NCBI GenBank assembly: GCA_963752695.1
Contig: CAVVZB010000002.1
Span: 682,001-746,000, forward strand
Direction: 5' to 3'
DNA length: 64,000 bases
From: Bog-113 sp963752695
GTDB taxonomy: Bacteria; Acidobacteriota; Terriglobia; Bryobacterales; Bryobacteraceae
In this document: piece by piece, positions 30,596 to 39,528 of the stretch
How the letters are laid out: every line of letters starts with the position of its first letter
Position numbering within the stretch: position 1 is the stretch's first letter
Program-made: the position numbers and the translations under genes
The notes under the pieces: model-generated
The model's input: only the letters and a program-made list of their open reading frames with translations
The model's database searches: none
Told to the model about the DNA's origin: nothing

Positions 30596-33472
30596 ATGAT
30601 CGATTCCATACTGGCCAAGGTTTTCGGCACCAAGAACGACCGCGAGATCAAGGCCATGCAGCCCGCGGTCGCCGCTATTAACGCGCTCGAGGCCGAAGTC
30701 AAGAAGCTGTCCGATGCCGAGTTGGCTGCTAAGACCGTCGCTTTCAAAGAGAAACTGGCCAATGGCGCCACGCTTGACGATCTGCTGATCGAGGCGTTCG
30801 CGGTTGGCCGCGAAGCGGGGCGGCGCGTTCTCAACATGCGCCACTTCGATGTCCAATTGATCGGCGGAATGGTGTTGCACAAGGGCAAAATCGCCGAAAT
30901 GCGCACCGGTGAAGGCAAGACGTTGGTGGCTACGCTGCCCACCTATCTGAACGCGCTTTCCGGAAAAGGTGTCCATGTGGTTACGGTGAACGATTATCTT
31001 GCCCGCCGCGACGCCGAATGGATGAGCCGACTGTACAACTTTCTCGGCCTAACCACGGGCATAATCGTTCACGATCTCGATGAAACGGAACGCCGAGCTT
31101 CGTATGCTGCCGAGATTACCTACGGCACGAACAATGAATTCGGCTTCGATTACTTGCGCGACAACATGAAGTTCCGCATCGAGAATTGCGTCCAGCGCGG
31201 GCATAACTTCGCCATTGTCGACGAAGTCGATTCGATCCTGGTCGACGAAGCACGTACGCCGCTCATCATCTCCGGGCCAAGCGAGCAATCGACCGACAAA
31301 TACTATAAGGTCAACGGCATCATCCCGCGCCTGGAACGCGGCGAGGTGATCGAAGGCAAGGAACCCGGCGAGAAGTTCACCACCGGCGATTTCACCGTCG
31401 ACGAGAAACACCGTAGCGTCGCATTGACCGAGCAAGGCGTCCTCAAGTGCGAGAAGCTGCTAGGTATCGGCAATATGTACGATCCGGCCAACATCGAGTG
31501 GAACCATCACGTCCAGCAGGCCCTGCGCGCCCACGTGATTTTCCACCTTGATAAAGACTATGTGGTCAAGGATGGCGAGGTCATCATTGTCGACGAGTTT
31601 ACCGGCCGCCTCATGCCCGGTCGCCGCTGGTCGGACGGCCTTCACCAAGCCGTCGAAGCCAAAGAAGGCGTCAAAATCGAGCGCGAGACCCAGACTTACG
31701 CAACCATCTCATTCCAGAATTACTTCCGCATGTATAAGAAGCTGGCCGGAATGACGGGTACCGCGGAAACCGAAGCGGCCGAATTCCAGAAGATCTACAA
31801 CCTCGACGTTACCGTCATTCCCACCAATCGGCCCATGCTTCGGCAGGAATTTCCGGATCTGGTCTATCGCACCGACGAAGAAAAATTCCGCAACGCCGCA
31901 AAAGAGATTGCTGAAAAACACGCCGCCGGACAGCCCGTTTTGGTGGGCACCATCTCCGTGGAGAAGTCGGAAAAGCTTGGCAAATTGCTCAAAACCATGG
32001 GCATCCGGCATGAGGTTCTGAACGCCAAGAATCACGAGCGCGAAGCTTTCATCATTTCTCAAGCGGGCCGGAAAGGCGCGGTCACCGTATCAACCAACAT
32101 GGCCGGCCGTGGAACCGATATTCTGCTCGGCGGTAATCCGGAAGCCATGGCCCGGGAGCAGCTTCGTAAGCAGGGGAAAGATCCGGATGAAATGATCAAA
32201 TTCCCGGATGGGCTGGCCGAGTGGGAGCGTACTCAGGCCGAGTTTAAAGCCCAGACCGCCGTGGAGCACGACGAGGTGGTTGCGCTCGGCGGTCTCCACA
32301 TTCTCGGCACCGAACGCCACGAGTCGCGCCGGATCGACAATCAGCTGCGTGGCCGCGCCGGCCGCCAGGGCGATCCTGGAAGTTCGCGTTTCTACCTTTC
32401 CCTCCAGGACGATCTGCTCCGAATCTTCGGCGGCGAGCGGATGCAGAATCTCATGTTGCGGCTCGGCATGGAAGAGGATGTGCCGATCGAGTCCGGGCTC
32501 ATCACCAAGCGTATCGCCGCTGCCCAGAAGGCTGTCGAAGTCCAGAACTTCGAGATGCGCAAGCACCTCATCGAATACGACGATGTGATGAACAAGCAGC
32601 GCACCGCCATCTACAGCATGCGCCGCAGTTTGCTCGAAGGCGAGGATCAGAAAGACCGGATCCTTGAAATGACGAGCGATCTCATCGGCGGCTACATTGA
32701 CGATCGGTGTCTCGAAAATGCCCATCCCTCCACATTCGACCTCACAGGCTTGAAGACCGACGTTCTCACTCAGTTTGGCGTGACTGTCGGCACTGAAGAT
32801 CTAATCGGCCTGTCTCGCGAGCAGATCGAAGACGAGATTTTCAATCAAGTGAAGGCCAAGTACGACGAGAAAGAGTCCGTCGTGGGCCCCGTGATTATGC
32901 GCGATACCGAGCGATGGATCATGCTGAACGCCATCGACGACCAGTGGAAAGACCATCTGCTGTCCATGGATCACCTGAAGGAAGGAATCGGGCTTCGTGG
33001 CTACGGCCAGAAAGACCCGCTGGTCGAGTATAAGAAGGAATCCTACACGCTCTTCCAGGATTTGATGGGCAGGATCGAAGACGAGACCGTCCGGTACCTG
33101 TTTTTCCTCCGCTTCGAAACCGGCGCGCCGCCTGAACTCCCGTTCCGCAATGACGACGAGGAGTATGAGGAAGAAGATGATGAAGACGGCCCCGTCGCTC
33201 TGAACGGTACCGCCCTGAACGGCGCCCATGCCGAGGAGGAGCGGAGGCAGCAGGCCGCCAAAGCCGCCGCTCAAGTTTCCGCTCAAGATCTGACCCGCAA
33301 CATCCAACGAAAGAAAGAGCGCGAGCTGGCCGAACTCTCGTTTGCCGGCGGCGATACTGCCACCACTGCTACTAAAACGGTCGTGAAGGGTAAGAAGGTC
33401 GGCCGCAACGAGCCTTGTCCTTGCGGAAGCAACAAGAAATACAAGAATTGCCACGGAGCAACCGCCGCCTAG
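30596..33472 (+). CDS. secA: Preprotein translocase ATPase SecA
   Basis: A 958-residue motor that pushes unfolded proteins through SecYEG. Walker A MRTGEGKTL, DEVDSILVDEART (DEAD-box region), helicase motifs GTDILLGG and QLRGRAGRQGD, and the C-terminal zinc-binding CPCGSNKKYKNCHG are all present. A charged, low-complexity linker (about residues 858-878, rich in Glu/Asp) precedes the C-terminal tail. A TAAAAT -10-like hexamer at 30575-30580 lies just before the ATG; no clear -35 partner or strong ribosome site is seen. Confidence 0.98.
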   Translation: MIDSILAKVFGTKNDREIKAMQPAVAAINALEAEVKKLSDAELAAKTVAFKEKLANGATLDDLLIEAFAVGREAGRRVLNMRHFDVQLIGGMVLHKGKIAEMRTGEGKTLVATLPTYLNALSGKGVHVVTVNDYLARRDAEWMSRLYNFLGLTTGIIVHDLDETERRASYAAEITYGTNNEFGFDYLRDNMKFRIENCVQRGHNFAIVDEVDSILVDEARTPLIISGPSEQSTDKYYKVNGIIPRLERGEVIEGKEPGEKFTTGDFTVDEKHRSVALTEQGVLKCEKLLGIGNMYDPANIEWNHHVQQALRAHVIFHLDKDYVVKDGEVIIVDEFTGRLMPGRRWSDGLHQAVEAKEGVKIERETQTYATISFQNYFRMYKKLAGMTGTAETEAAEFQKIYNLDVTVIPTNRPMLRQEFPDLVYRTDEEKFRNAAKEIAEKHAAGQPVLVGTISVEKSEKLGKLLKTMGIRHEVLNAKNHEREAFIISQAGRKGAVTVSTNMAGRGTDILLGGNPEAMAREQLRKQGKDPDEMIKFPDGLAEWERTQAEFKAQTAVEHDEVVALGGLHILGTERHESRRIDNQLRGRAGRQGDPGSSRFYLSLQDDLLRIFGGERMQNLMLRLGMEEDVPIESGLITKRIAAAQKAVEVQNFEMRKHLIEYDDVMNKQRTAIYSMRRSLLEGEDQKDRILEMTSDLIGGYIDDRCLENAHPSTFDLTGLKTDVLTQFGVTVGTEDLIGLSREQIEDEIFNQVKAKYDEKESVVGPVIMRDTERWIMLNAIDDQWKDHLLSMDHLKEGIGLRGYGQKDPLVEYKKESYTLFQDLMGRIEDETVRYLFFLRFETGAPPELPFRNDDEEYEEEDDEDGPVALNGTALNGAHAEEERRQQAAKAAAQVSAQDLTRNIQRKKERELAELSFAGGDTATTATKTVVKGKKVGRNEPCPCGSNKKYKNCHGATAA

Positions 33473-33556
33473 CTCTGGAACACCTCTCCTTGTGCGAAAT
33501 TGTTTAGGTTCGTGAACCCGGCGACTCCGTTTCCGGCGTCCAAATAAGAGAGTTCT

Positions 33557-34540
33557 ATGAAAACGATTCTTTTTTCGCTTGTTCTGCTTGGCATTTCCGT
33601 GCAGGCCCGCTCGGCCATCCTGCCCGGTGTCATCGGGCCCTGGAAACAGGTTTCCACGAGCCCCTTGCCGGTACCAGGCAATCAGCCGCTATGGCAAGAA
33701 TTTGGCCTTCAGGATTCTGCTCAAGGCGTGTACCAGCGTGCCGGCCAGACCTTGCACGTCCAAGCTTGGCGACTCACCGATTCCACCGCGGCTCTAGGAG
33801 CGTTTCAGTTTTTGCGGCGACCCGACGCGCATCTCGCCCCCGCTCCCCTGCTTGAGTTGACTCCGAACGCGGTCACCTTCCCCACCGGAGCGCTACTCAC
33901 GCTCGGAAACTACGTAGTCCGCTTCGAAGGTGCTGTTCCCGAGCCGGACGCCACCGCCAACATGTTTCGGTCCATGGCCCGATTTGAGCATTCGATGCTC
34001 CCGACCTTCACGAGCTACCTGCCTGATCACCAGTTGCCGAATTCGCAGCGCTACATCGGCGGCCCGGTCGCACTCAGCCAATTCTTCCCCGGCGTCGATG
34101 CTTCCGCCGTCGGATTTCACTTCGGTGCGGAAGCCGCGGTTGCTGACTATAACCCCGGTCTGAAACTGGCTTTGTTTTCGTATCCGACTCCCGCCATCGC
34201 ACGCAACCGGGAAGCGGAATTGAGCAAAGTGCCAGGCTCGATTGTTAAACGGACGGGACCGCTCGTAGCTGTCGTGTTACATCCGCAAGACGGCAACGCC
34301 GCCGAACGACTTCTCTCCCAGATTCGCTATCAAGCTGTAATTACGACGGGAGAAAAGCCAGCCACGCTGAAGGACAACCCGGGCAACTTCATGCTAAACG
34401 TCTTCTATCTCATCATCATCCTGATGGGTTTCTGTTTAGCTTCCGGCCTTGTCTTTGGGGGAATTCGCATGCTGTTCCGTCGCTCTGGAGCATCTGGCGA
34501 CGGGGACGAAATCCTCGCTTTGCACCTTGGCGGACGTTAA
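33557..34540 (+). CDS. Exported, membrane-anchored protein (DUF6599-like)
   Basis: A 327-residue protein with a signal peptide (residues 1-20) and a C-terminal transmembrane segment (about 278-302), so most of it would sit in the periplasm. The body (GVIGPWKQVS, LWQEFGLQDSAQGVY, YLPDHQLPNSQRYIGGP) resembles a family I associate with acidobacteria (DUF6599), whose function is unknown. It follows secA by 84 bases. The family assignment is from memory of sequence pattern and should be treated as tentative. Confidence 0.6.
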   Translation: MKTILFSLVLLGISVQARSAILPGVIGPWKQVSTSPLPVPGNQPLWQEFGLQDSAQGVYQRAGQTLHVQAWRLTDSTAALGAFQFLRRPDAHLAPAPLLELTPNAVTFPTGALLTLGNYVVRFEGAVPEPDATANMFRSMARFEHSMLPTFTSYLPDHQLPNSQRYIGGPVALSQFFPGVDASAVGFHFGAEAAVADYNPGLKLALFSYPTPAIARNREAELSKVPGSIVKRTGPLVAVVLHPQDGNAAERLLSQIRYQAVITTGEKPATLKDNPGNFMLNVFYLIIILMGFCLASGLVFGGIRMLFRRSGASGDGDEILALHLGGR

Positions 34541-34688
34541 GTATTTATTTCTCAATAGCTTAGAGACGAATTTAGGTCAAGAAATAGGGCTTTCGACGGG
34601 ATTCGCGAGATTTCGCGAGCAGCATCGGCCTCTGTAAGCCTTCTGTTAACAGCGGCTTGCAGGCAGAAAAATCTGTTCCGAAAACCGC

Positions 34689-34718
34689 TTGACGCGCCAC
34701 CCCGGAAAACTTTAAGAT
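34689..34718 (+). promoter_or_regulatory. Sigma-70-like promoter
   Basis: TTGACG at 34689-34694 and TAAGAT at 34713-34718 with 18 bases between. The transcript would start near 34725 and run into the hairpins at 34780-34830, either as a stand-alone small RNA or as the leader of the gene at 34874. Confidence 0.5.
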
Positions 34719-34724
34719 CCAATC

Positions 34725-34836
34725 AACTCAAAGTTTTTCTCGGTTGCGAAGCCGTTGAAAAATGATTCTCCCATCGAATGCCGGTCCGAAAAGGCCGGTT
34801 CTGAAGGGCTCGGCCTACCACCGGGCCCTTTCTTTC
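34725..34836 (+). ncRNA. Candidate small RNA or attenuator leader
   Basis: A roughly 110-base unit between a promoter and a terminator-like hairpin. The first hairpin (34780-34799) pairs GCCGGTCC with GGCCGGT around a GAAAA loop, with one bulged T. No start codon with a ribosome site is evident inside. It does not match a structured RNA I recognise. It may be an independent sRNA, or a leader that decides whether the downstream gene is read. Confidence 0.35.
34804..34836 (+). terminator. Rho-independent-like terminator/attenuator hairpin
   Basis: A ten-pair stem with no mismatch (one G-U): AAGGGCTCGG at 34804-34813 pairs with CCGGGCCCTT at 34821-34830 around the 7-base loop CCTACCA, followed by the pyrimidine tract TCTTTC. 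The tail is not a pure T run, so termination may be partial. Confidence 0.5.
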
Positions 34837-34873
34837 GGTCCGAGCATGGCCGTCTGCGTGCTCCGCCCCCAGC

Positions 34874-35134
34874 ATGAAACGTTGCGCGGCAGTCTTCGTT
34901 TTTTCGCTCTTCAGCTTCTCCGCTGGTCTATTGTTCGGCCAGGAGCCTCCTTCCTCCATCACTCCTCCCGCCCAGCCCGGCGCGCCTAGTCCACCACCCG
35001 CCGTCGCGCCTGAGCAGCCCGGACCGGCGCCTGCACCCTCAGCGCCCCCGCAGAAGCCTCGCAAGTCGCGGAGATCTGCCCCTCCAACTCAGAATCCGCC
35101 GCCGAATGCCAAACAGCCGCCACAACCGGTCTAA
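34874..35134 (+). CDS. Proline-rich secreted small protein
   Basis: An 86-residue product with a signal peptide (residues 1-22, ending LFGQ) and a mature part that is almost entirely Pro, Ala, Gln and Lys/Arg (PPPAVAPEQPGPAPAP). Such low-complexity sequences act as extended linkers or cell-wall-spanning segments. I recognise no family. It may be expressed conditionally through the hairpin leader upstream. Real coding is likely because of the signal peptide, but the function is unknown. Confidence 0.5.
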   Translation: MKRCAAVFVFSLFSFSAGLLFGQEPPSSITPPAQPGAPSPPPAVAPEQPGPAPAPSAPPQKPRKSRRSAPPTQNPPPNAKQPPQPV

Positions 35135-35186
35135 TCCGCTCCGTCCCAACCTGTAGAATGGACGTTGGACATCGGAGCGAGAACTT

Positions 35187-36860
35187 TTGACAGATAAAAA
35201 GCTGAACATCATCCCGCTGGGCGGGTTGGGCGAGTTCGGCATGAATGTAATGGCCGTTCGCTATGGAGACGACATCATTGTCCTCGATTGCGGAATGATG
35301 TTCCCGGACGCCGAACTCTTGGGCGTCGACTACGTCGTACCCGACCTTACCTACCTCAAGGAAAACCGGAAGTTCGTCCGCGCGATGATACTCACCCACG
35401 GGCATGAGGATCACATCGGCTCCATTGGATATTTCCTCGAAGATTTCGGAACGACACCCGTTTACGCGACGGCCTTTACTCACGCGCTCGTGGAACGCAA
35501 GCTCGAAGAGTTCGATCTCGAGGAAGAACCCGATCTTCGGTCCATCAAGCCGAAGGACATCGTCGAAATCGGTCCATTCAAGATCGAATTTATTCACGTC
35601 ACCCATTCGATTGTCAGCTGCGTAGCGCTAGCTATCACTACGCCGCTCGGCGTCATCATGCACACGGGTGATTTCAAGGTGGATCCGACACCCACCGACA
35701 ATGCTCCGTTCGATCTTCACACCTTCGCCGACTATGGCAAGCGCGGCGTATTGCTTCTGATGTCGGATTCTACGAATGCGGATCGCTCCGGCTACACCGA
35801 TTCGGAGCGCGCGGTCCGCCCGCGGATGGAGGACATTTTTAACCGCGCCGATCGCCGCCTGTTCGTCTCCTGCTTCAGCTCGTCCATCCATCGCCTGCAG
35901 TTGGTACTCGATCTTTCGGTTGAGTTTAACCGCCGGGTCGCCATAATTGGCCGCAGCATGACCTCGGTTACCGAGATCGCGCACAACCTCGGATTCCTCG
36001 ATATCCCTGATGGTGTCCTCATCCGTCCCCAGGACGCGATGACATTCAAGCCCGAGAAACTGACTGTGCTGATTTCTGGCACTCAGGGCGAACCGATGTC
36101 TGCGCTCTCGCGCGTGGCTGTTGACAACCACAAGAACATTTCCGTCGAAAAGGGTGATACTGTCGTCCTCAGTTCGCGAATTATTCCGGGTAATGAGAAA
36201 CCGATCTTCCGCATGATCGATCACCTCTCTAAGCGCGGCGCTGACGTCATGTACGGCAGCATGAATCCGCCTTTACATGTCTCCGGGCACGGAAGCGTCG
36301 AGGAACTCCGGTTGATTTTGAACCTTGTCCGGCCCCGCTATTTCATGCCGGTCCATGGGGAATTCCGCCAGCTTGCTAAACATGCCCGCCTCGCCGAACA
36401 CCTGCGCTTCGCAGGTCTAGAAGAAAGCTTTCTCATGGAAACTGGTGATCGCCTGGAGATTGATAGCCGCGGTGCCCGGAAAGCCGGGAAAGTCACCGTG
36501 GGCCGGGTTTGTATCGATTCTGGTGTTCTTGACGAAGTGGTCGGCGAAACCGTCATTCGCGATCGCCGAGCGCTCTCCGAGGACGGAATCGTGATTCCTG
36601 TGATCGCCATTAACAAGCACTCCGGGCGCGTCGAGGGCGTCCCCGAGATCGTCAGCCGTGGTTTTACGTCGGACGATAGCGGCAAGCAATTGCTTGGTGA
36701 ACTTCGCCAGGTCGTGTCCAAGACTTTGGAATCCGCCAGCACGGAAGAGAAGACCGATTGGGGCGTCATCAAGGACAAGATCCGCGCCGATCTGAAACGC
36801 TACATCTCCAAACAGACCGCGCGCCGCCCGCTCATCATGCCGGTGATCCTTGAGATCTGA
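35187..36860 (+). CDS. rnj: Ribonuclease J
   Basis: A 557-residue metallo-beta-lactamase/beta-CASP nuclease that processes and degrades RNA with 5'-exo and endo activity. THGHEDH provides the zinc-binding HxHxDH, with HTGDFK and SDSTN further on; the C-terminal domain is complete. The start is TTG with GGAG at 35174-35177. Length matches the family. Two proteins in this window (YicC and RNase J) are RNA nucleases. Confidence 0.95.
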   Translation: MTDKKLNIIPLGGLGEFGMNVMAVRYGDDIIVLDCGMMFPDAELLGVDYVVPDLTYLKENRKFVRAMILTHGHEDHIGSIGYFLEDFGTTPVYATAFTHALVERKLEEFDLEEEPDLRSIKPKDIVEIGPFKIEFIHVTHSIVSCVALAITTPLGVIMHTGDFKVDPTPTDNAPFDLHTFADYGKRGVLLLMSDSTNADRSGYTDSERAVRPRMEDIFNRADRRLFVSCFSSSIHRLQLVLDLSVEFNRRVAIIGRSMTSVTEIAHNLGFLDIPDGVLIRPQDAMTFKPEKLTVLISGTQGEPMSALSRVAVDNHKNISVEKGDTVVLSSRIIPGNEKPIFRMIDHLSKRGADVMYGSMNPPLHVSGHGSVEELRLILNLVRPRYFMPVHGEFRQLAKHARLAEHLRFAGLEESFLMETGDRLEIDSRGARKAGKVTVGRVCIDSGVLDEVVGETVIRDRRALSEDGIVIPVIAINKHSGRVEGVPEIVSRGFTSDDSGKQLLGELRQVVSKTLESASTEEKTDWGVIKDKIRADLKRYISKQTARRPLIMPVILEI

Positions 36861-36865
36861 GCCGG

Positions 36866-37354
36866 GTGGCGACCTCGCGAAAGTCTTCCCCCGCCTCCAA
36901 TAAGGGCGGCGGCCTTTTTTTAATTGGCGCGTACAAACTTCTCGAATGCGCGGTTCTCATCGCTGCTGGTATCGGCGCGATCCGCCTCCTGCATCGCGAT
37001 GTCCAAGCCGTGGCGCTCCATTGGGTCCACGTCTTGCGCGTCGACCCCGATAATCATTACATTCATCAGATGCTTGCGCGGGCTCTCTCCGTAAGTCCCA
37101 AGCAGCTGAAGGAACTGAGCGCCGGCACTTTCATCTATGCGGCATTGCGCTTTGCGGAAGGTATCGGCCTAGTCCTGCGCAAAAAGTGGGGCGAGTATCT
37201 GACGATAGTCGTTACTGGCCTTTTCATTCCGCTCGAGATATACGAAATCTTTCGTCATCTGACCTGGATCAAACTCGTTGTTTTCGCTCTAAACTCAGCG
37301 ACGCTTTGGTACCTAATCTGGGCACTGAAGCGCGACAGCCGCAAGCGCTCCTGA
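36866..37354 (+). CDS. DUF2127-like membrane protein
   Basis: A 162-residue protein with about four hydrophobic segments: residues 16-38, 85-105, 110-128 and 135-153. The GAYKLLECAVLIAAGIGAIRLL start and AALRFAEGIGLVLRKKWGEYLT middle match the DUF2127 family of unknown function. It starts at GTG five bases after the rnj stop, so it is co-transcribed with RNase J, and ends one base before a convergent gene. Confidence 0.75.
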   Translation: MATSRKSSPASNKGGGLFLIGAYKLLECAVLIAAGIGAIRLLHRDVQAVALHWVHVLRVDPDNHYIHQMLARALSVSPKQLKELSAGTFIYAALRFAEGIGLVLRKKWGEYLTIVVTGLFIPLEIYEIFRHLTWIKLVVFALNSATLWYLIWALKRDSRKRS

Positions 37355-37876
37355 CTAACCATCCTCCGAAGGGCTGCTCGTTTCGGGGTGACTATCCGGG
37401 TTCCGCATCGCACCCATCAGCTGCAACCCTGACCAGGCAAGACTAACCAGAAACACCAATAAACTAAGGCTGATCACCAGCAGCCGGCGCGGCGGACTGA
37501 CGTACTTCGCTACATCCGGCTCGCGAGCAAATTCCACGGTAGCGTCGAACGCGATATCGGCGGGCGCATCGCCCTCGTTGATCAGCAGGATCTCGTAATC
37601 GCCACGTCCCGGAACTGGTTGCTCGAAGCTCAGCTTGTTGCGGTTTTCAAATCGAATCAGGAATGGCGGACTTTGGCCGTGCACAAAGTCTCCAAGGCCT
37701 TCCTTAGTTACCACCTCCGCGGTAATCAGGCCGCTGCTTAGAACTTGGGCGTCACAAGCGAGCGTGGCTGGCCACCTATCGATATGGGCGGGCACGTAGC
37801 GGTAGTCGTGCGGCGGAATGCTGAATTTCTCGGTAGCGAGCGAGTGAGAAGCTAGTGCAAACAGCAGGGCCAACAC
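37355..37876 (-). CDS. Exported protein with C-terminal membrane anchor
   Basis: A 173-residue product with a signal peptide (residues 1-14), a beta-rich periplasmic part (IRFENRNKLSFEQPVPGRGDYEILLIN) and one transmembrane helix (about 130-152). It could sense or hold a ligand outside the membrane, but no family is recognised. The GTG start directly follows the stop of the amidohydrolase gene, so it is the second gene of a two-gene unit. Confidence 0.55.
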   Translation of the reverse strand: MLALLFALASHSLATEKFSIPPHDYRYVPAHIDRWPATLACDAQVLSSGLITAEVVTKEGLGDFVHGQSPPFLIRFENRNKLSFEQPVPGRGDYEILLINEGDAPADIAFDATVEFAREPDVAKYVSPPRRLLVISLSLLVFLVSLAWSGLQLMGAMRNPDSHPETSSPSEDG

Positions 37877-39514
37877 TTACTGCTCCTGATACACAATCTT
37901 ACCGTCTAGAACTGTCATCACGACATGCGCCTTCCAAACCCGCTCAGCCGGGGCTTCCATGATGTTATCTGAGAGCATAACGAAATCGGCCAGCTTCCCG
38001 GGTGTGATTGAACCTTTGCTATCCTCCTCGAACGCGGCATAAGCGCCTTCAATCGTAAAACTGCGAAGGGCTTCCGCGCGCGTCAGGCGTTGTTCCGGAA
38101 ACCAGCCTCCAGGAGGATTACCTTGGTGATCCTGGCGCGTGATCGCGGAATAGAACCCTAGGATCGGGTTCGGGTCTTCCACCGGAAAGTCGGATCCAAT
38201 TGGTAGATGTACGCCCAGCTTGTGAAACGTCTGCCAGGCGTACGCTCCCTTGAGTCGCTCCGGTCCCAACCGCGCCGCCGCCCAGGGCATGTCGCTCGTG
38301 CAATGGGTGGGCTGCATGGAAGCGAGTATGGAGTTGTCGCGGAACCGGGCAAAATCCTCCGGCGCTATCACCTGGGCATGTTCGACACGGAATCGCTTGT
38401 CGTTCCGTCCTCCCAGGGCCGCCTGGTAGCCTTCGAGCACGACGCGGTTCGCCCGGTCGCCGATCGCGTGCGTGTTGACCTGGAACCCAGCCGCCAGCGC
38501 CTCGCGCGCAATTTTCGTTATGTAGTCGCGATCGGAAATCAGCAGCCCGCGGTTGGCGGGGTCATCGGTGTAGGGCGCCAGGAGCGCAGCGCCGCGGGAC
38601 CCGAGCGCGCCATCGGCATAGATTTTCACGCTGCGAACAGTCAGCCTCGCCCCGATCTCCGGACCCTTCTGCTGAAGCTGCTTCCACAGCGCGCCGTTCC
38701 CGGCAATTCCGAGCATGGCGTAAACCCGCAAGGGCAGGCGACCCGCGTCGATCAACGCGCGATACGCAAGCAGCGTGTTCCCGTCCACCCCCGCATCGTG
38801 CACCGTCGTCAGCCCCAAGCGCGAACAGAGTTGAGCCGCGCGTTCCAGATCGTCTTGCACTTGCGCAAGGTTGTGAGCGGGAATGTGCCGCATGGCCAAC
38901 TCTTGCGCACGGTCGACCAGCACTCCGGTTGGCTCGCCCTTCGCGTCGCGCTCCAATCGACCCCCCGCCGGATCTTTGGTGGAGCCGTTCACCCCTGCCA
39001 AATCAAGTGCTCGCGCGTTAAGCCAGATGGCGTGGCCGTCCACCCGCGTAAGTGCGACCGGGTTCGCAGGAGCGGCTCCGTCCAGAGAGCCCTTGGCGGG
39101 GAATGCCTTCGAAGGCCACAGGTTCTGATCCCACCCCCGGCCGATAATCCACTCACCTGGTTGGAGCGAGCGAGCGGCGGACGCTACTTTCTCCCGAATC
39201 TGTTGCTCGGAAGCTAGGCCGCGCAGGTCGAGATCCATCAGCCCAGCGCCCAGCGCTTGCATGTGGCCGTGGGAATCGATAAAGCCGGGAATAATGGTGC
39301 GCCCATGAGCGTCGATCCACTGAGTCGCGGGCGTTATATACCGCTCGAACCCATCGCCCACCGCCAATATCTTGTTCCCGCGCACCACGATTCCAGTCGC
39401 TGAGGGCCGCTGCAAATCTACCGTGTAGACCCGCGCATGGGTGATCACCAAGTCCCCATTCTGAGCGAAGCAAAACGAACCCAGTAGCGTCATAACCAGC
39501 GAAAGGCGAAGCAT
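37877..39514 (-). CDS. Exported YtcJ-like amidohydrolase
   Basis: A 545-residue enzyme of the amidohydrolase_3 group. A signal peptide (residues 1-18, ending CFAQ) precedes the core; FIDSHGHM carries the first metal-binding HxH, VHDAG and NTHAIGDRANR the later ligands, and GSDFPVEDPNP the catalytic Asp. Substrates in the family are amides, N-acyl or formamide compounds; none is specified here. I chose the ATG at 39514. It is divergent from the MauE-like gene with only 14 bases between starts, so the two promoters must overlap the coding ends. Confidence 0.82.
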   Translation of the reverse strand: MLRLSLVMTLLGSFCFAQNGDLVITHARVYTVDLQRPSATGIVVRGNKILAVGDGFERYITPATQWIDAHGRTIIPGFIDSHGHMQALGAGLMDLDLRGLASEQQIREKVASAARSLQPGEWIIGRGWDQNLWPSKAFPAKGSLDGAAPANPVALTRVDGHAIWLNARALDLAGVNGSTKDPAGGRLERDAKGEPTGVLVDRAQELAMRHIPAHNLAQVQDDLERAAQLCSRLGLTTVHDAGVDGNTLLAYRALIDAGRLPLRVYAMLGIAGNGALWKQLQQKGPEIGARLTVRSVKIYADGALGSRGAALLAPYTDDPANRGLLISDRDYITKIAREALAAGFQVNTHAIGDRANRVVLEGYQAALGGRNDKRFRVEHAQVIAPEDFARFRDNSILASMQPTHCTSDMPWAAARLGPERLKGAYAWQTFHKLGVHLPIGSDFPVEDPNPILGFYSAITRQDHQGNPPGGWFPEQRLTRAEALRSFTIEGAYAAFEEDSKGSITPGKLADFVMLSDNIMEAPAERVWKAHVVMTVLDGKIVYQEQ

Positions 39515-39528
39515 TTCCTCAGCGTACA

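Larger units (their letters stand above)
34541..34873. other. Structured intergenic region
   Basis: A 333-base gap without a protein gene. It is AT-rich up to about 34680, then carries a promoter, two hairpins and a terminator-like element described separately, then runs GC-rich to the start of the proline-rich secreted gene at 34874. Confidence 0.5.

Noticed and set aside
32801..33454. A 217-codon minus-strand frame opposite the secA 3' end
   Set aside because: Antisense to the unmistakable SecA C-terminus and zinc motif; no independent evidence of coding.
38207..39217. A 336-codon plus-strand frame opposite the YtcJ-like amidohydrolase
   Set aside because: It mirrors a clear enzyme with a complete set of metal ligands; Arg-rich sequence typical of antisense reading of GC-rich DNA.
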